Made by a program: the position numbers and the translations under genes. A model generated the notes under the pieces. The model made no database searches and had not been told where the DNA came from. It was given only the letters and a program-made list of their open reading frames with translations. Source: SZUA-254 sp031379665 (GTDB taxonomy: Bacteria; Bacteroidota; Ignavibacteria; UBA10030; SZUA-254). From it: a stretch of DNA of 64,000 bases. How positions within the stretch are numbered: the first letter of the stretch is position 1; the number at the start of each line of letters is the position of its first letter. Location: assembly GCA_031379665.1 (NCBI GenBank), contig JANNFI010000120.1:1-64000 (forward strand). The letters are read 5' to 3'. Below are positions 16,551 to 24,336 of this stretch, piece by piece.

Positions 16551-17054
16551 TCAGTAATTCGACTCATCCCGCCACCGCACGATCTTCCAGTCCTGTCCCG
16601 CCCCCGCCCGTCCGAGCGTGAAGTTCGCGTACCCGTCTACGCGCGTGATGTCGCTCGGGTTGAAGGTCACTGTCAGGTTGAACCCGCGCACGGCCCTCCA
16701 GAGGGTATCGTCCCCCGCCGAGGCGAGGAGATCGTTCCAGGTCAGCGTCAACGACTGGGCGCTCTGGAACAGACCGTAGGTCGTTCGCATCTCGTCGTCG
16801 CGCCCCCACGCCACGTCCACTGCCCGGTCGTAATCGGTATAGACGAACGTGAACGACGGCGAGATGACCGCTCCGTAGAGCGTCGTGTCCTTGAATGAGT
16901 ACGCATTCCGGAAGGCGCAGAAGACGTTATCGATCGTACTCAGGTCGGTGCAGATCTCCGACTCCGGCGCGTTGCCCAGCTTCGGCGCGAACGGGTTCAG
17001 GCACCCGGGGGAGGAGCCGACGAGGAGGAGGCCCAGCGCCAGGAGCATTCTCAC
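16551..17054 (-). CDS. Predicted lipoprotein, 167 aa (SnoaL/NTF2-like size)
   Basis: A Sec/lipoprotein signal ends in SSPGC with Cys18 as the lipidation site. The mature part has an aromatic-rich alpha-plus-beta pattern (NVFCAFRNAYSFKDTTLY, then strands ending FTLGRAGAGQDWKIVRWRDE) that resembles the NTF2/SnoaL cone fold; this is a guess from pattern. It lies 28 bases after a second lipoprotein gene with similar organisation (VRNAI..., ending DRWEDIR), and the two look like distant paralogs. Location is the periplasmic face of one of the membranes; the function is unknown. Confidence 0.72.
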   Translation of the reverse strand: MRMLLALGLLLVGSSPGCLNPFAPKLGNAPESEICTDLSTIDNVFCAFRNAYSFKDTTLYGAVISPSFTFVYTDYDRAVDVAWGRDDEMRTTYGLFQSAQSLTLTWNDLLASAGDDTLWRAVRGFNLTVTFNPSDITRVDGYANFTLGRAGAGQDWKIVRWRDESNY

Positions 17055-17082
17055 TGCCGGCCCGTTATGACAGCCGGTACGC

Positions 17083-17652
17083 TCACCGGTTGAACCAGAA
17101 CCTGAGATAACTCCACGTCGAGTCGGACAGTTGGGAGTTCCGGATATCCTCCCACCGATCGATCGCCCACCGGCCCTGGGGATCGACGCCGAGGTGGAGC
17201 AGCATACTCCCCTGGACGAACCGCGGGGCCTGGGGATCGGTATGGGGAAAGTAGAGCGAATACCGGACGGTGTAGGTCGAGTCCGACAAGAAATTTAGAG
17301 CCTGCACGGTGTCGATCAGAACGGGCCTGCCGTCCAGCCTCGAGCCCATGCCCCGGAAATATCGGTTCTCTTCCGTGAGCGACCATTCGGGAAAGTTCGG
17401 ACGGATGTCTGACGACGGGACGAAAACGTACGGCCGGAGGGTCGTGTCGATGAAGCACCGGAGATAATTGTCGGGGTTGTTCTCGCCGATCGCGTTGCGC
17501 AGGTTCCTCAGCACCGTTTCGGGCGTGACCGGCGGCTCGAACGTCGACGTGGCGGAGGAAGGTGGCTCTGGGTCCCTGGTGTCGAAGATGTTGCACGAGC
17601 AGGCCAGCGCGAGGAACGCGAACGATACTATCCGTGCGGGCCGGGGCGTCAC
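17083..17652 (-). CDS. Predicted lipoprotein, 189 aa, paralog of the next gene
   Basis: The N-terminus RIVSFAFLALACSC carries a lipobox, with Cys18 or Cys20 as the lipidated residue. After a Pro/Thr/Ser-rich linker the protein has the segment PETVLRNLRNAIGENNPDNYLRCF, then beta strands ending in QGRWAIDRWEDIR. The order helix-helix-strands with a final W-x-I-x-R-W strand is shared with the downstream lipoprotein. It overlaps recR by 4 bases, so translation is coupled to a DNA-repair gene, an arrangement that reflects operon packing rather than function. Confidence 0.72.
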   Translation of the reverse strand: MTPRPARIVSFAFLALACSCNIFDTRDPEPPSSATSTFEPPVTPETVLRNLRNAIGENNPDNYLRCFIDTTLRPYVFVPSSDIRPNFPEWSLTEENRYFRGMGSRLDGRPVLIDTVQALNFLSDSTYTVRYSLYFPHTDPQAPRFVQGSMLLHLGVDPQGRWAIDRWEDIRNSQLSDSTWSYLRFWFNR

Positions 17653-18245
17653 ACGGCGACCCGGCCTTCCATCGCGCGCGCGAGGGTGGCCTCATCGGTA
17701 AATTCCAGGTCGCCGCCGACGGAGATGCCGCGTGCGAGTCGCGTCACCTTCAATCCGAGCGGCTTCAGGAGTTTGGTGAGGTAGATCGTCGTGGCCTCGC
17801 CCTCAATCGTCCCGCTGAGCGCGAGTATCACCTCGGCGACATCCCCCTTGACCCGCGGGAGCAGCTCACGGACCCGTATTTCCTCCGGCCCCACTCCTTC
17901 AAGCGGCGAAAGCGCGCCGCCCAGGACGTGGTAGAGACCGCGGTACTCGCTGGTGCGTTCAATGGCCAGGACGTCGCTCGGTTCCTCCACAACGCAGATC
18001 ATCCCCGTTTCACGGCGTGGGTTCGAACAGATGCCGCACGGCTCGACCTCGGTAAAATTCCAGCAGACCGAACAGTATTTCATCTTTTCCTTGACGTCGA
18101 TCAGGGCCCCGGCCATCTCCCGGACCTCGCCGGCAGGCTGCTTCAGGACGTACAAGGCGAGTCGTTGGGCCGACTTGCGCCCGATGCCGGGGAGCTTGGT
18201 GAATTCTTCGATGAGCCGCTGGAGGGAGTCCTGGGGGGAGGCCAT
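17649..18245 (-). CDS. recR: Recombination mediator protein RecR
   Basis: RecR works with RecO (and RecF) to load RecA on single-stranded DNA coated by SSB. The 198-residue protein begins with a helix-hairpin-helix (FTKLPGIGRKSAQRLALYVL), then the zinc finger CSVCWNFTEVEPCGIC (C-x2-C-x8-C-x2-C), the Toprim domain (CVVEEPSDVLAIERT, YRGLYHVLGG), and the C-terminal Walker-B-like region (EATTIYLTKLLKPLG). Length is standard. It follows ybaB by 26 bases, the common ybaB-recR pair. Confidence 0.97.
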   Translation of the reverse strand: MASPQDSLQRLIEEFTKLPGIGRKSAQRLALYVLKQPAGEVREMAGALIDVKEKMKYCSVCWNFTEVEPCGICSNPRRETGMICVVEEPSDVLAIERTSEYRGLYHVLGGALSPLEGVGPEEIRVRELLPRVKGDVAEVILALSGTIEGEATTIYLTKLLKPLGLKVTRLARGISVGGDLEFTDEATLARAMEGRVAV

Positions 18246-18271
18246 GGGCTGTTGCTGCGGGGAATCGTCGG

Positions 18272-18607
18272 TTACAGGCCGGGGAAATTGAGCCCGGGAA
18301 TCTGGGGGAGCGCTCCGGCGGTCGCCTTTTGCATCTCCTCCTGGGCCATACGCTGCGACTCCTCGAGACCCTTGTTGACGGCCGAAACGACAAGGTCTTC
18401 AAGCATATCGATTTCCTCCGGATTCACCACTTCCTTCTCGATCCGTATGGAAAGGACCTGTTGCTTTCCGTTGACCGTCACACGAATCATCCCACCCCCC
18501 GCATCGGCGGAAACCGTCTTCTGCTCAAGTTCGGCCTGGACCTGCGCCATTTTTTCCTGGAGTTTTTGGACCTGCTTCATCATACCCTGCATATTCGGCA
18601 TCGCCAT
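18272..18607 (-). CDS. YbaB/EbfC-family nucleoid-associated protein
   Basis: A 111-residue DNA-binding protein. It starts with the coiled-coil helix MQGMMKQVQKLQEKMAQVQ, then the conserved beta-sheet core (GGGMIRVTVNGKQQVLSI, then INPEEIDMLEDLV-type sequence VVNPEEIDMLEDLVVSAVN) and a short C-terminal tail. The family forms dimers with a tweezer shape that bind and bridge DNA. It is first in a unit with recR; a promoter lies 80 bases upstream. Note that dnaX, which often precedes it, is replaced by a divergent operon. Confidence 0.94.
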   Translation of the reverse strand: MAMPNMQGMMKQVQKLQEKMAQVQAELEQKTVSADAGGGMIRVTVNGKQQVLSIRIEKEVVNPEEIDMLEDLVVSAVNKGLEESQRMAQEEMQKATAGALPQIPGLNFPGL

Positions 18608-18689
18608 GGCGCGGAATCCTTTCGATCGCTTCGTGGAGTCGGTTCGCCCTCCCCCGATGGAGAGGGGTCAACGGATGATTTCCGGCGTC

Positions 18690-18718
18690 AATATATTCTT
18701 TTTCGTACGTAAAAACAA
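18690..18718 (-). promoter_or_regulatory. Putative promoter of ybaB-recR-lipoproteins-ftsX
   Basis: On the minus strand TTGTTT (18718-18713), exactly 17 bases, then TATATT (18695-18690), continued as GACG. The hexamers are identical to those before yggS. The 18608-18870 gap between divergent operons holds this site and the uppS promoter, and nothing else I can name. Confidence 0.6.
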
Positions 18719-18796
18719 CCGATTCGGTACTTTAAGAGATATTGGGAACTTCTTTATTCTCTGGCGCGTATGATTGGAAGGACAGCCCCCGTTACC

Positions 18797-18825
18797 TTGA
18801 CTTTAGAACCAAAATACGTTACCTT
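18797..18825 (+). promoter_or_regulatory. Putative promoter of the uppS-bamA-lpx operon
   Basis: TTGACT (18797-18802), 17 bases, TACCTT (18820-18825), continued as TTA. An RNA starting near 18832 excludes the longer uppS frame that opens at 18742. Confidence 0.6.
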
Positions 18826-18870
18826 TTACGCACCAATAACCCAACTCCCTTGAAGTTTAAAGAGTCCCCC

Positions 18871-19713
18871 TTGTTCCGCAGGCGCCCCACCGATCCTGCA
18901 GGGAAGCCGGATTCGGAGCGACAGGCCGACATCCGCCGCCGCGGAAACATCCCGGGACACATTGCGGTCATCATGGACGGGAACGGGCGCTGGGCACAAA
19001 ACCGCGGCCTTCCCCGGATCGCGGGCCACAGCGAGGGTGTGGAGTCGGTGCGCGATACGGTTGAGGCCTGCGGCCAGGTCGGCGTGCGGTACCTGACTTT
19101 ATACGCTTTTTCAATCGAAAACTGGAAAAGGCCCGACGATGAGGTCTCCCTCCTGATGCGATTGCTGATGAGGGCCCTTCGGGACCAAACCGACAAGCTT
19201 CACCGGAACAACGTCCGCGTTAGCACCATCGGCGACACAGCATCCCTCCCACGGGAAGTCCGGACCGAGCTCGCGGAGACCATCAGCCGCACCGCCACCA
19301 ACACCGGGCTCAACCTGTGCCTTGCGCTCAGCTACAGCGGGAGATGGGACATTACCGGCGCGGTGCGCGCTATGATCGGGGCCGCGCAGAAGGGCGACCT
19401 CGACCCGGCGGACATCACCGAGGAAAGCGTCGCCGCCCACCTCTCCACGCGCGACATCCCCGACCCCGACCTCCTGATCCGTACCAGCGGCGAACGTCGG
19501 ATCAGCAACTTCCTTCTCTGGCAGACCGCCTACTCCGAACTTTACATCAGCGACCTGTACTGGCCTGAATTCCGACGGGACGAACTCTACAAGGCGATCG
19601 AGGACTTCCAGCTACGGGAGCGGCGATTCGGCATGGTGAGCGCCCAGCTGAAAACGGACCAGGTGTCCGATTCTCCCGAACGAATAGAACTCAAGAATGT
19701 CCCTGAGCTGTAA
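18871..19713 (+). CDS. uppS: Isoprenyl transferase (undecaprenyl diphosphate synthase)
   Basis: UppS adds isopentenyl units to farnesyl diphosphate, giving the C55 carrier for peptidoglycan and lipopolysaccharide. The motif IPGHIAVIMDGNGRWAQNRG contains the catalytic Asp. FSIENWKRP, the helix DEVSLLMRLL and the C-terminal LIRTSGERRISNFLLWQ (IPP binding) are all present. The start is uncertain: no ATG precedes the catalytic motif in frame. TTG at 18871 has AAAGAG upstream and lies downstream of the promoter; TTG at 18850 is an alternative, and 18742 lies upstream of the promoter. It is the first gene of a ten-gene envelope operon and its end overlaps bamA by 17 bases. Confidence 0.95.
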   Translation: MFRRRPTDPAGKPDSERQADIRRRGNIPGHIAVIMDGNGRWAQNRGLPRIAGHSEGVESVRDTVEACGQVGVRYLTLYAFSIENWKRPDDEVSLLMRLLMRALRDQTDKLHRNNVRVSTIGDTASLPREVRTELAETISRTATNTGLNLCLALSYSGRWDITGAVRAMIGAAQKGDLDPADITEESVAAHLSTRDIPDPDLLIRTSGERRISNFLLWQTAYSELYISDLYWPEFRRDELYKAIEDFQLRERRFGMVSAQLKTDQVSDSPERIELKNVPEL

Positions 19714-22093
19714 CCGCGCCATTCTCGCGTTCTTTCTCTTCCTTCTCCTGCTGTCCCCGCCCGAACTCTCAGGTCAGGGTACCGGCGTGGAAACCCTCAA
19801 GATCCTCGGGATCTCGGTGGAGGCGAACAGGAGCGGGACCGGGACGGACAATGACGCGATCATCGCGAACACCGGTCTCACCGTGGGGGAGGAAATCCAG
19901 GTTCCCGGCGAGCGGATCCGCCAGGCGATGCAGCGGCTCTGGGCGTTGAAGATATTTTCCGACATCCGGATCACGGTTGAGCAGCGCTTGGAGAACGGCA
20001 TCTACCTCCTGATCACCGTCACCGAATATCCCCGCCTCGGCTCCCTCGTCTTCGAGGGGAATGACGAGCTCGACGAGGACGACCTGCGCAGCGCGGCAGG
20101 CGCGGTCAACGGCCAGATCCTCACCCCCGACGACCTGCGGAGGATGGCCCTCTCCGTCAGGCAGAAGTACGAAAAGGAAGGGATGCTCCTCACGACTGTG
20201 GTCCCGGAGACGACCTCCGCGGCCGGCGGAAAACCGAACGAGGTCACACTGACGCTCAGGATCGACGAAGGCCCGCAGGTATCCATCGACAGCATCACAC
20301 TCACCGGGACAGTCGCCTTCCCGGCCGACGACGTGGAGTCGCAGATGGAGGACACCGAGGAGGAAAGCTGGTGGTTCTTCTCGAACGCCGATTTCGACCC
20401 CGACAAATATCGGCAGGACAAGGAAAAAATCATCTCGTTCTACCGGCGTAACGGATACCTCGACGCTGAGATCGTCTCGGACTCAAGTTGGTATTCCGCC
20501 GACCGGGAGAAGATTTCGCTGCGCCTCAACATCCACGAGGGGGAGCAGTACTTCGTCAGGAACATCGTTTGGGAGGGGAACGCCGTCTACCCCGCTCCGA
20601 TGCTGGCGTCGCGGCTCCAATTTTCGACGGGCGACATCTTCGACGGGGAACGGTTCGAGGGGAACCTGCGGGGGAACGCCGAGCAGACCGACGTCGCCTC
20701 CCTCTACCTCGACAACGGCTATCTCACCTTCGGCCTCGATCCCGAAATCCGGCGGGTGGGCCCGGACAGCGTCGACATTATGATCCGGATCTACGAGCGG
20801 AACCAGTACCGGATCGGCCGGGTGGACCTCCGCGGCAACACCAAAACCGAGGACCAGGTGATCCGGCGAGAGCTGTTCACGCGGCCAGGCGACTACTTCA
20901 ACCGGTCCAGAATCATCCGGAGCCTCCGACAGCTCTCGCAGCTGAACTATTTCAATCCCGAGAACCTCAGGCCCGATTACCGGCTCAACGACGACAATGA
21001 AACGGTGAACCTGATCTACGACGTGGAGGAAAAATCGAGCGACAATGTGAACGCCTCCGTCGGTTACAGCGACGCCTTCGGGGTGACCGGGGCGCTCGGG
21101 TTCACGATCACCAACTTTTCCCTCTCCCACCCGTTGCAGGGGGGCGCGGGACAGATCTTCAACTTCGAGTGGCAGTTCGGCGAGGGGAGCCGGTACCGCA
21201 CGCTCTCGCTCGGCTTCACCGAGCCGTGGCTCTACGGATCGCCGACGACGTTCGGGCTCAACATCTTCGACACCCGCCAGGTCTATGTCTACGACCTGAG
21301 GCAAACCGGCGTTTCCGTGCGATTCGGCCGACGCCTTGACTGGCCGGACAACTATTTTCGTATCGACTGGAACCTGCGCTTCCAGCACAACGACGTGCAG
21401 GACAACGGCGGAAACATCCTGATCCAGACGGGGAAGACGCAGCAGTTCAGCGTGCGGATGACGGTCTCGCGCAACAGCACCGACAGCCCGATCTTTCCCA
21501 CCGAGGGGTCCAACGTCGCGCTCTCGGCGGAGGTCGCCGGCGGCGCTCTGCTCCCCGGGAACGTCGACTACCACAAGTGGAGCTTTGGCGCCGACTGGTA
21601 CACGCGGCTGTTCGGCATCGAGCAGGTGTCGCTCGCCGCATCCACCATTCTGGGGTATCTCGACGGGCTGACCCGGATCCCGAACATTCCCCCCATCGAA
21701 TACTACTACATGGGCGGCACGGGCGTCGGGTACGTTTCGACGACGCAGCTGCGCGGGTACGAGGACCGGAGCATCGGCCCCCGCGACCGGATCGGCCAGG
21801 TGATCGGCGGCAGGGTCATGGTGAAGTACGGGCTGGAGCTGCGCTACGCCGTCACGCTCAACCCGATCCCGATCTACCTGCTCACGTTCGCCGAGGCTGG
21901 GAACGTCTGGTTGAGTTTCACCGACGCCGACATCTTCGACCTGAAGCGCGGTTACGGTTTCGGCGCGCGCGTCCTCATCAACCCGCTCGGGATGGTGGGG
22001 GCCGACTATGCGTACGGCGCCGATGACGTCATGCCGCTCAACGGCCGGCCGGACGGATGGCGTTTCCACTTCCAGTTCGGCAAGGGTTTCTAA
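19697..22093 (+). CDS. bamA: Outer-membrane protein assembly factor BamA
   Basis: BamA folds beta-barrel proteins into the outer membrane. The 798-residue protein has a Sec signal (to about residue 27), a chain of POTRA domains at about 30-430 (for example GSLVFEGNDELDEDDL; VRNIVWEGNAVYPAPML; YRIGRVDLRGNTKTEDQVIRRE), then a C-terminal barrel at about 450-798. The lid motif is present as LRGYEDRSIGPRD in loop 6. The final residue is Phe (FQFGKGF), the barrel signal. Length is typical. It is encoded with two Skp chaperones and the Lpx enzymes, the usual outer-membrane biogenesis cluster. Confidence 0.96.
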   Translation: MSLSCNRAILAFFLFLLLLSPPELSGQGTGVETLKILGISVEANRSGTGTDNDAIIANTGLTVGEEIQVPGERIRQAMQRLWALKIFSDIRITVEQRLENGIYLLITVTEYPRLGSLVFEGNDELDEDDLRSAAGAVNGQILTPDDLRRMALSVRQKYEKEGMLLTTVVPETTSAAGGKPNEVTLTLRIDEGPQVSIDSITLTGTVAFPADDVESQMEDTEEESWWFFSNADFDPDKYRQDKEKIISFYRRNGYLDAEIVSDSSWYSADREKISLRLNIHEGEQYFVRNIVWEGNAVYPAPMLASRLQFSTGDIFDGERFEGNLRGNAEQTDVASLYLDNGYLTFGLDPEIRRVGPDSVDIMIRIYERNQYRIGRVDLRGNTKTEDQVIRRELFTRPGDYFNRSRIIRSLRQLSQLNYFNPENLRPDYRLNDDNETVNLIYDVEEKSSDNVNASVGYSDAFGVTGALGFTITNFSLSHPLQGGAGQIFNFEWQFGEGSRYRTLSLGFTEPWLYGSPTTFGLNIFDTRQVYVYDLRQTGVSVRFGRRLDWPDNYFRIDWNLRFQHNDVQDNGGNILIQTGKTQQFSVRMTVSRNSTDSPIFPTEGSNVALSAEVAGGALLPGNVDYHKWSFGADWYTRLFGIEQVSLAASTILGYLDGLTRIPNIPPIEYYYMGGTGVGYVSTTQLRGYEDRSIGPRDRIGQVIGGRVMVKYGLELRYAVTLNPIPIYLLTFAEAGNVWLSFTDADIFDLKRGYGFGARVLINPLGMVGADYAYGADDVMPLNGRPDGWRFHFQFGKGF

Positions 22094-22130
22094 CATGGCA
22101 CATATCAATCACCAATCAACCGAGGTTACC

Positions 22131-22676
22131 GTGCATACGATCGCATCTACGCTCATCACGCTCGCCCTTCTTTCGCTGACGGCGGGCGCCCCGTCCCTCA
22201 CCGCCCAAACGGCGGGGCTCAGGCTGGGGTTCGTCAATTCCAGCAAGGTCCTCCAGGAATTCCCCGAGGCGCTCGAGGTCAACAAGAAGCTCGAGGGCAT
22301 CACGCGAGCGTGGCAGGGCGAGCTCGAGAAATTGGGAAAGGACCTCCAGACCAAGTACGAGGACTTTCAGAAGAAAGAACCCCTCCTCAAGGAGGACGAG
22401 AAACAGGTCCGCAGGCAGGAACTGATCGAGCTCGAGCAGCGCGGCGTCCAGTTCCGCCAGGAGAAATTCGGTAACGACGGGCAGCTCGCCATCCTCACCG
22501 ACTCGCTCCTGACGCCGGTGAAGCAGAAGGTCATCAAGGTGATCGAGCAGGTCGCCAAGGACGAAAAGCTCCAGTTCATCTTCGACCGCAACGAGCAGAT
22601 CATGGTCGTCCTGTACGGCGATCCGAAGCTTGACTTCACGAACCTGGTCATCGACCGCCTGAAACGCGGACAGTGA
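22131..22676 (+). CDS. Skp/OmpH-family periplasmic chaperone, copy 1
   Basis: Skp trimers hold unfolded barrel proteins in the periplasm before BamA inserts them. The 181-residue product from GTG 22131 has a clean signal peptide (IASTLITLALLSLTAGAPSLTAQ), then the Skp start LRLGFVNSSKVLQEFPEA, a long charged coiled coil (about residues 55-135) and a final strand-helix section (LQFIFDRNEQIMVVL). GTG at 22131 has GAGG five bases upstream; an ATG at 22095 is an alternative that lengthens the N-terminus. It is followed by a second copy, which is common in the Bacteroidetes/Chlorobi group. Confidence 0.92.
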   Translation: MHTIASTLITLALLSLTAGAPSLTAQTAGLRLGFVNSSKVLQEFPEALEVNKKLEGITRAWQGELEKLGKDLQTKYEDFQKKEPLLKEDEKQVRRQELIELEQRGVQFRQEKFGNDGQLAILTDSLLTPVKQKVIKVIEQVAKDEKLQFIFDRNEQIMVVLYGDPKLDFTNLVIDRLKRGQ

Positions 22677-22702
22677 AGAAACCCATCCACCACGAGGTCC
22701 TT

Positions 22703-23230
22703 ATGAGAACAGCAGCGACAACCCTCCTCTTCGCGGCGCTCCTCGCGCTGAACGTCCCGGCGGCCGCTCAGGCAAAGATCGGCTGGTTCAACTCCGCCGC
22801 GATCATGGAGAAACTCCCCGAGGCCCAGGACGCCCAGCACCAGATCGACAACCTCATCGCCGACTGGCAGGAAGAGCTGGCCAAGATGCAGAATGACTGG
22901 CAGAAGCGGTACGAGGAATACCAGACCAAGAAACTGATCATGACCGACCAGTTGCGCGCCCAGGAGGAGAAAGACCTCCAGGACATGGACAAGAAGATCA
23001 TCGAGTACCGGAACAAGAAGTTCGGCCAGAACGGCGAGCTGTTCGCCAAGCAGAACGAGCTGATGAAGCCGGTGCAGAACAAGATCTTCAAGGTCATCGA
23101 GGACATCGCGAAAGAGGAGGAGTACGATTACGTCTTCGACAAAAGCGGGGACGTCCTCCTGATGTACACCAGCGACAAGTTCGACCTCACCACGATCATC
23201 TTCGAACGGATGATCACGTTCAACAAATAG
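22703..23230 (+). CDS. Skp/OmpH-family periplasmic chaperone, copy 2
   Basis: A 175-residue Skp paralog: signal peptide to VPAAAQA, then AKIGWFNSAAIMEKLPEAQ, a coiled-coil arm rich in Lys/Glu/Gln, and YDYVFDKSGDVLLMYTS. ATG 22703 is preferred over a GTG at 22673 because GAGG lies upstream and the signal peptide follows directly. It diverges clearly from copy 1 in the arm, so the two could form hetero-trimers or serve different clients. It is 2 bases before lpxD. Confidence 0.92.
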   Translation: MRTAATTLLFAALLALNVPAAAQAKIGWFNSAAIMEKLPEAQDAQHQIDNLIADWQEELAKMQNDWQKRYEEYQTKKLIMTDQLRAQEEKDLQDMDKKIIEYRNKKFGQNGELFAKQNELMKPVQNKIFKVIEDIAKEEEYDYVFDKSGDVLLMYTSDKFDLTTIIFERMITFNK

Positions 23231-23232
23231 CC

Positions 23233-24336
23233 ATGCGGCTCTCCGAGGTCGCAGCCATCGTGCAGGGCCGGCTCCAGGGCGACCCGGGGGCCGACATCCG
23301 CGGCGTCGCCAGGATCGAGGAAGCAGGGGAAGGCCAGATCACGTTTCTGGCGAATCCGAAGTACCGCAAACACCTCGCGACGACTCGCGCAACGGCGGTC
23401 CTGGTCTCCGACTCCCCCGATCCGGGAGACACTACCGGTCAGGCCAGGGCGCCCGGTTCCGGCGCCACCGCGTTCATTGCGGTCCGCGACCCCTACGCCT
23501 CCTTCATGGCGCTCCTCGACCTCTTCCACCCCGCCCCGGCCAGGCCCGCGCCCGGCGTCGACCCCACGGCCAGCGTGTCCTCCTCGGCGAAGCTCGGGGT
23601 GGGCGTGTCCGTCGGTGCCAACGCGGTCGTTGGCGACAACTGCGTCGTCGGCGACCGGACGATCGTCTCGCACGGCGCCATCCTCGGGGCGTTCGTGACG
23701 GTCGGCGAGGATTCCCACCTGATGGAGAACGTCGTGGTGAAATCGGCCTGCCGCATCGGGCGCCGCGTCACCCTCCACCCCGGCGCTGTGATCGGGAGCG
23801 ACGGGTTCGGTTGGGCCCCGGGCAGCGACGGTAAGTATGATAAAATCCCCCAGAGGGGTATCGTCGTCCTCGAGGACGACGTGGATGTCGGGGCGAACAC
23901 CACGATCGACCGCGCGACGATCGGCGAGACCAGGATCTGCCGCGGCGTCAAGCTCGACAACCTCATCCAGATCGGCCACAACGTCCGCATCGGCGATGAC
24001 ACCGTCATCGTCGCACAGACCGGGATCGCCGGCAGCACCAGGATCGGGAGGCAGTGCGTCATCGCCGGGCAGGTTGGGATCGTCGGCCATCTGACCATCG
24101 GCGACCGGACGACGCTCGGTGCCCAGGCTGGAATATCGAAGTCCCTCGAGGGCGGCGGAAAGGTGTACTCGTCCTCCCCGGCCCTGGAGCACCGTCGGGC
24201 CCTCCGGATCGAAGCAGCGTTGCGGCAGCTCCCGGAACTCCTCGCCGAGGTCCGCGCGCTCAGAGAAGAACTCGACCGGCTCACCGGGCCAGCCCCCACG
24301 ACACAAACACCAACCGGCGACAACAGGCCATTATGA
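23233..24336 (+). CDS. lpxD: UDP-3-O-acylglucosamine N-acyltransferase
   Basis: LpxD adds the second 3-hydroxyacyl chain (on nitrogen) during lipid A synthesis. The 367-residue protein has the N-terminal uridine-binding domain (about 1-105; FLANPKYRKHL), the left-handed beta-helix of hexapeptide repeats (about 110-310), and a C-terminal helix. The catalytic histidine is in LIQIGHNVRIGDD, with GWAPGSDGKYDKIPQRG before it. The C-terminal extension (about 30 residues) is Pro/Thr-rich. Its stop overlaps the ATG of lpxC/fabZ (ATGA). Confidence 0.96.
   Translation: MRLSEVAAIVQGRLQGDPGADIRGVARIEEAGEGQITFLANPKYRKHLATTRATAVLVSDSPDPGDTTGQARAPGSGATAFIAVRDPYASFMALLDLFHPAPARPAPGVDPTASVSSSAKLGVGVSVGANAVVGDNCVVGDRTIVSHGAILGAFVTVGEDSHLMENVVVKSACRIGRRVTLHPGAVIGSDGFGWAPGSDGKYDKIPQRGIVVLEDDVDVGANTTIDRATIGETRICRGVKLDNLIQIGHNVRIGDDTVIVAQTGIAGSTRIGRQCVIAGQVGIVGHLTIGDRTTLGAQAGISKSLEGGGKVYSSSPALEHRRALRIEAALRQLPELLAEVRALREELDRLTGPAPTTQTPTGDNRPL

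Noticed and set aside
18742..18870. Extended N-terminus of uppS from TTG 18742
   Set aside because: The probable promoter (18797-18825) lies inside it, so that part would not be transcribed.
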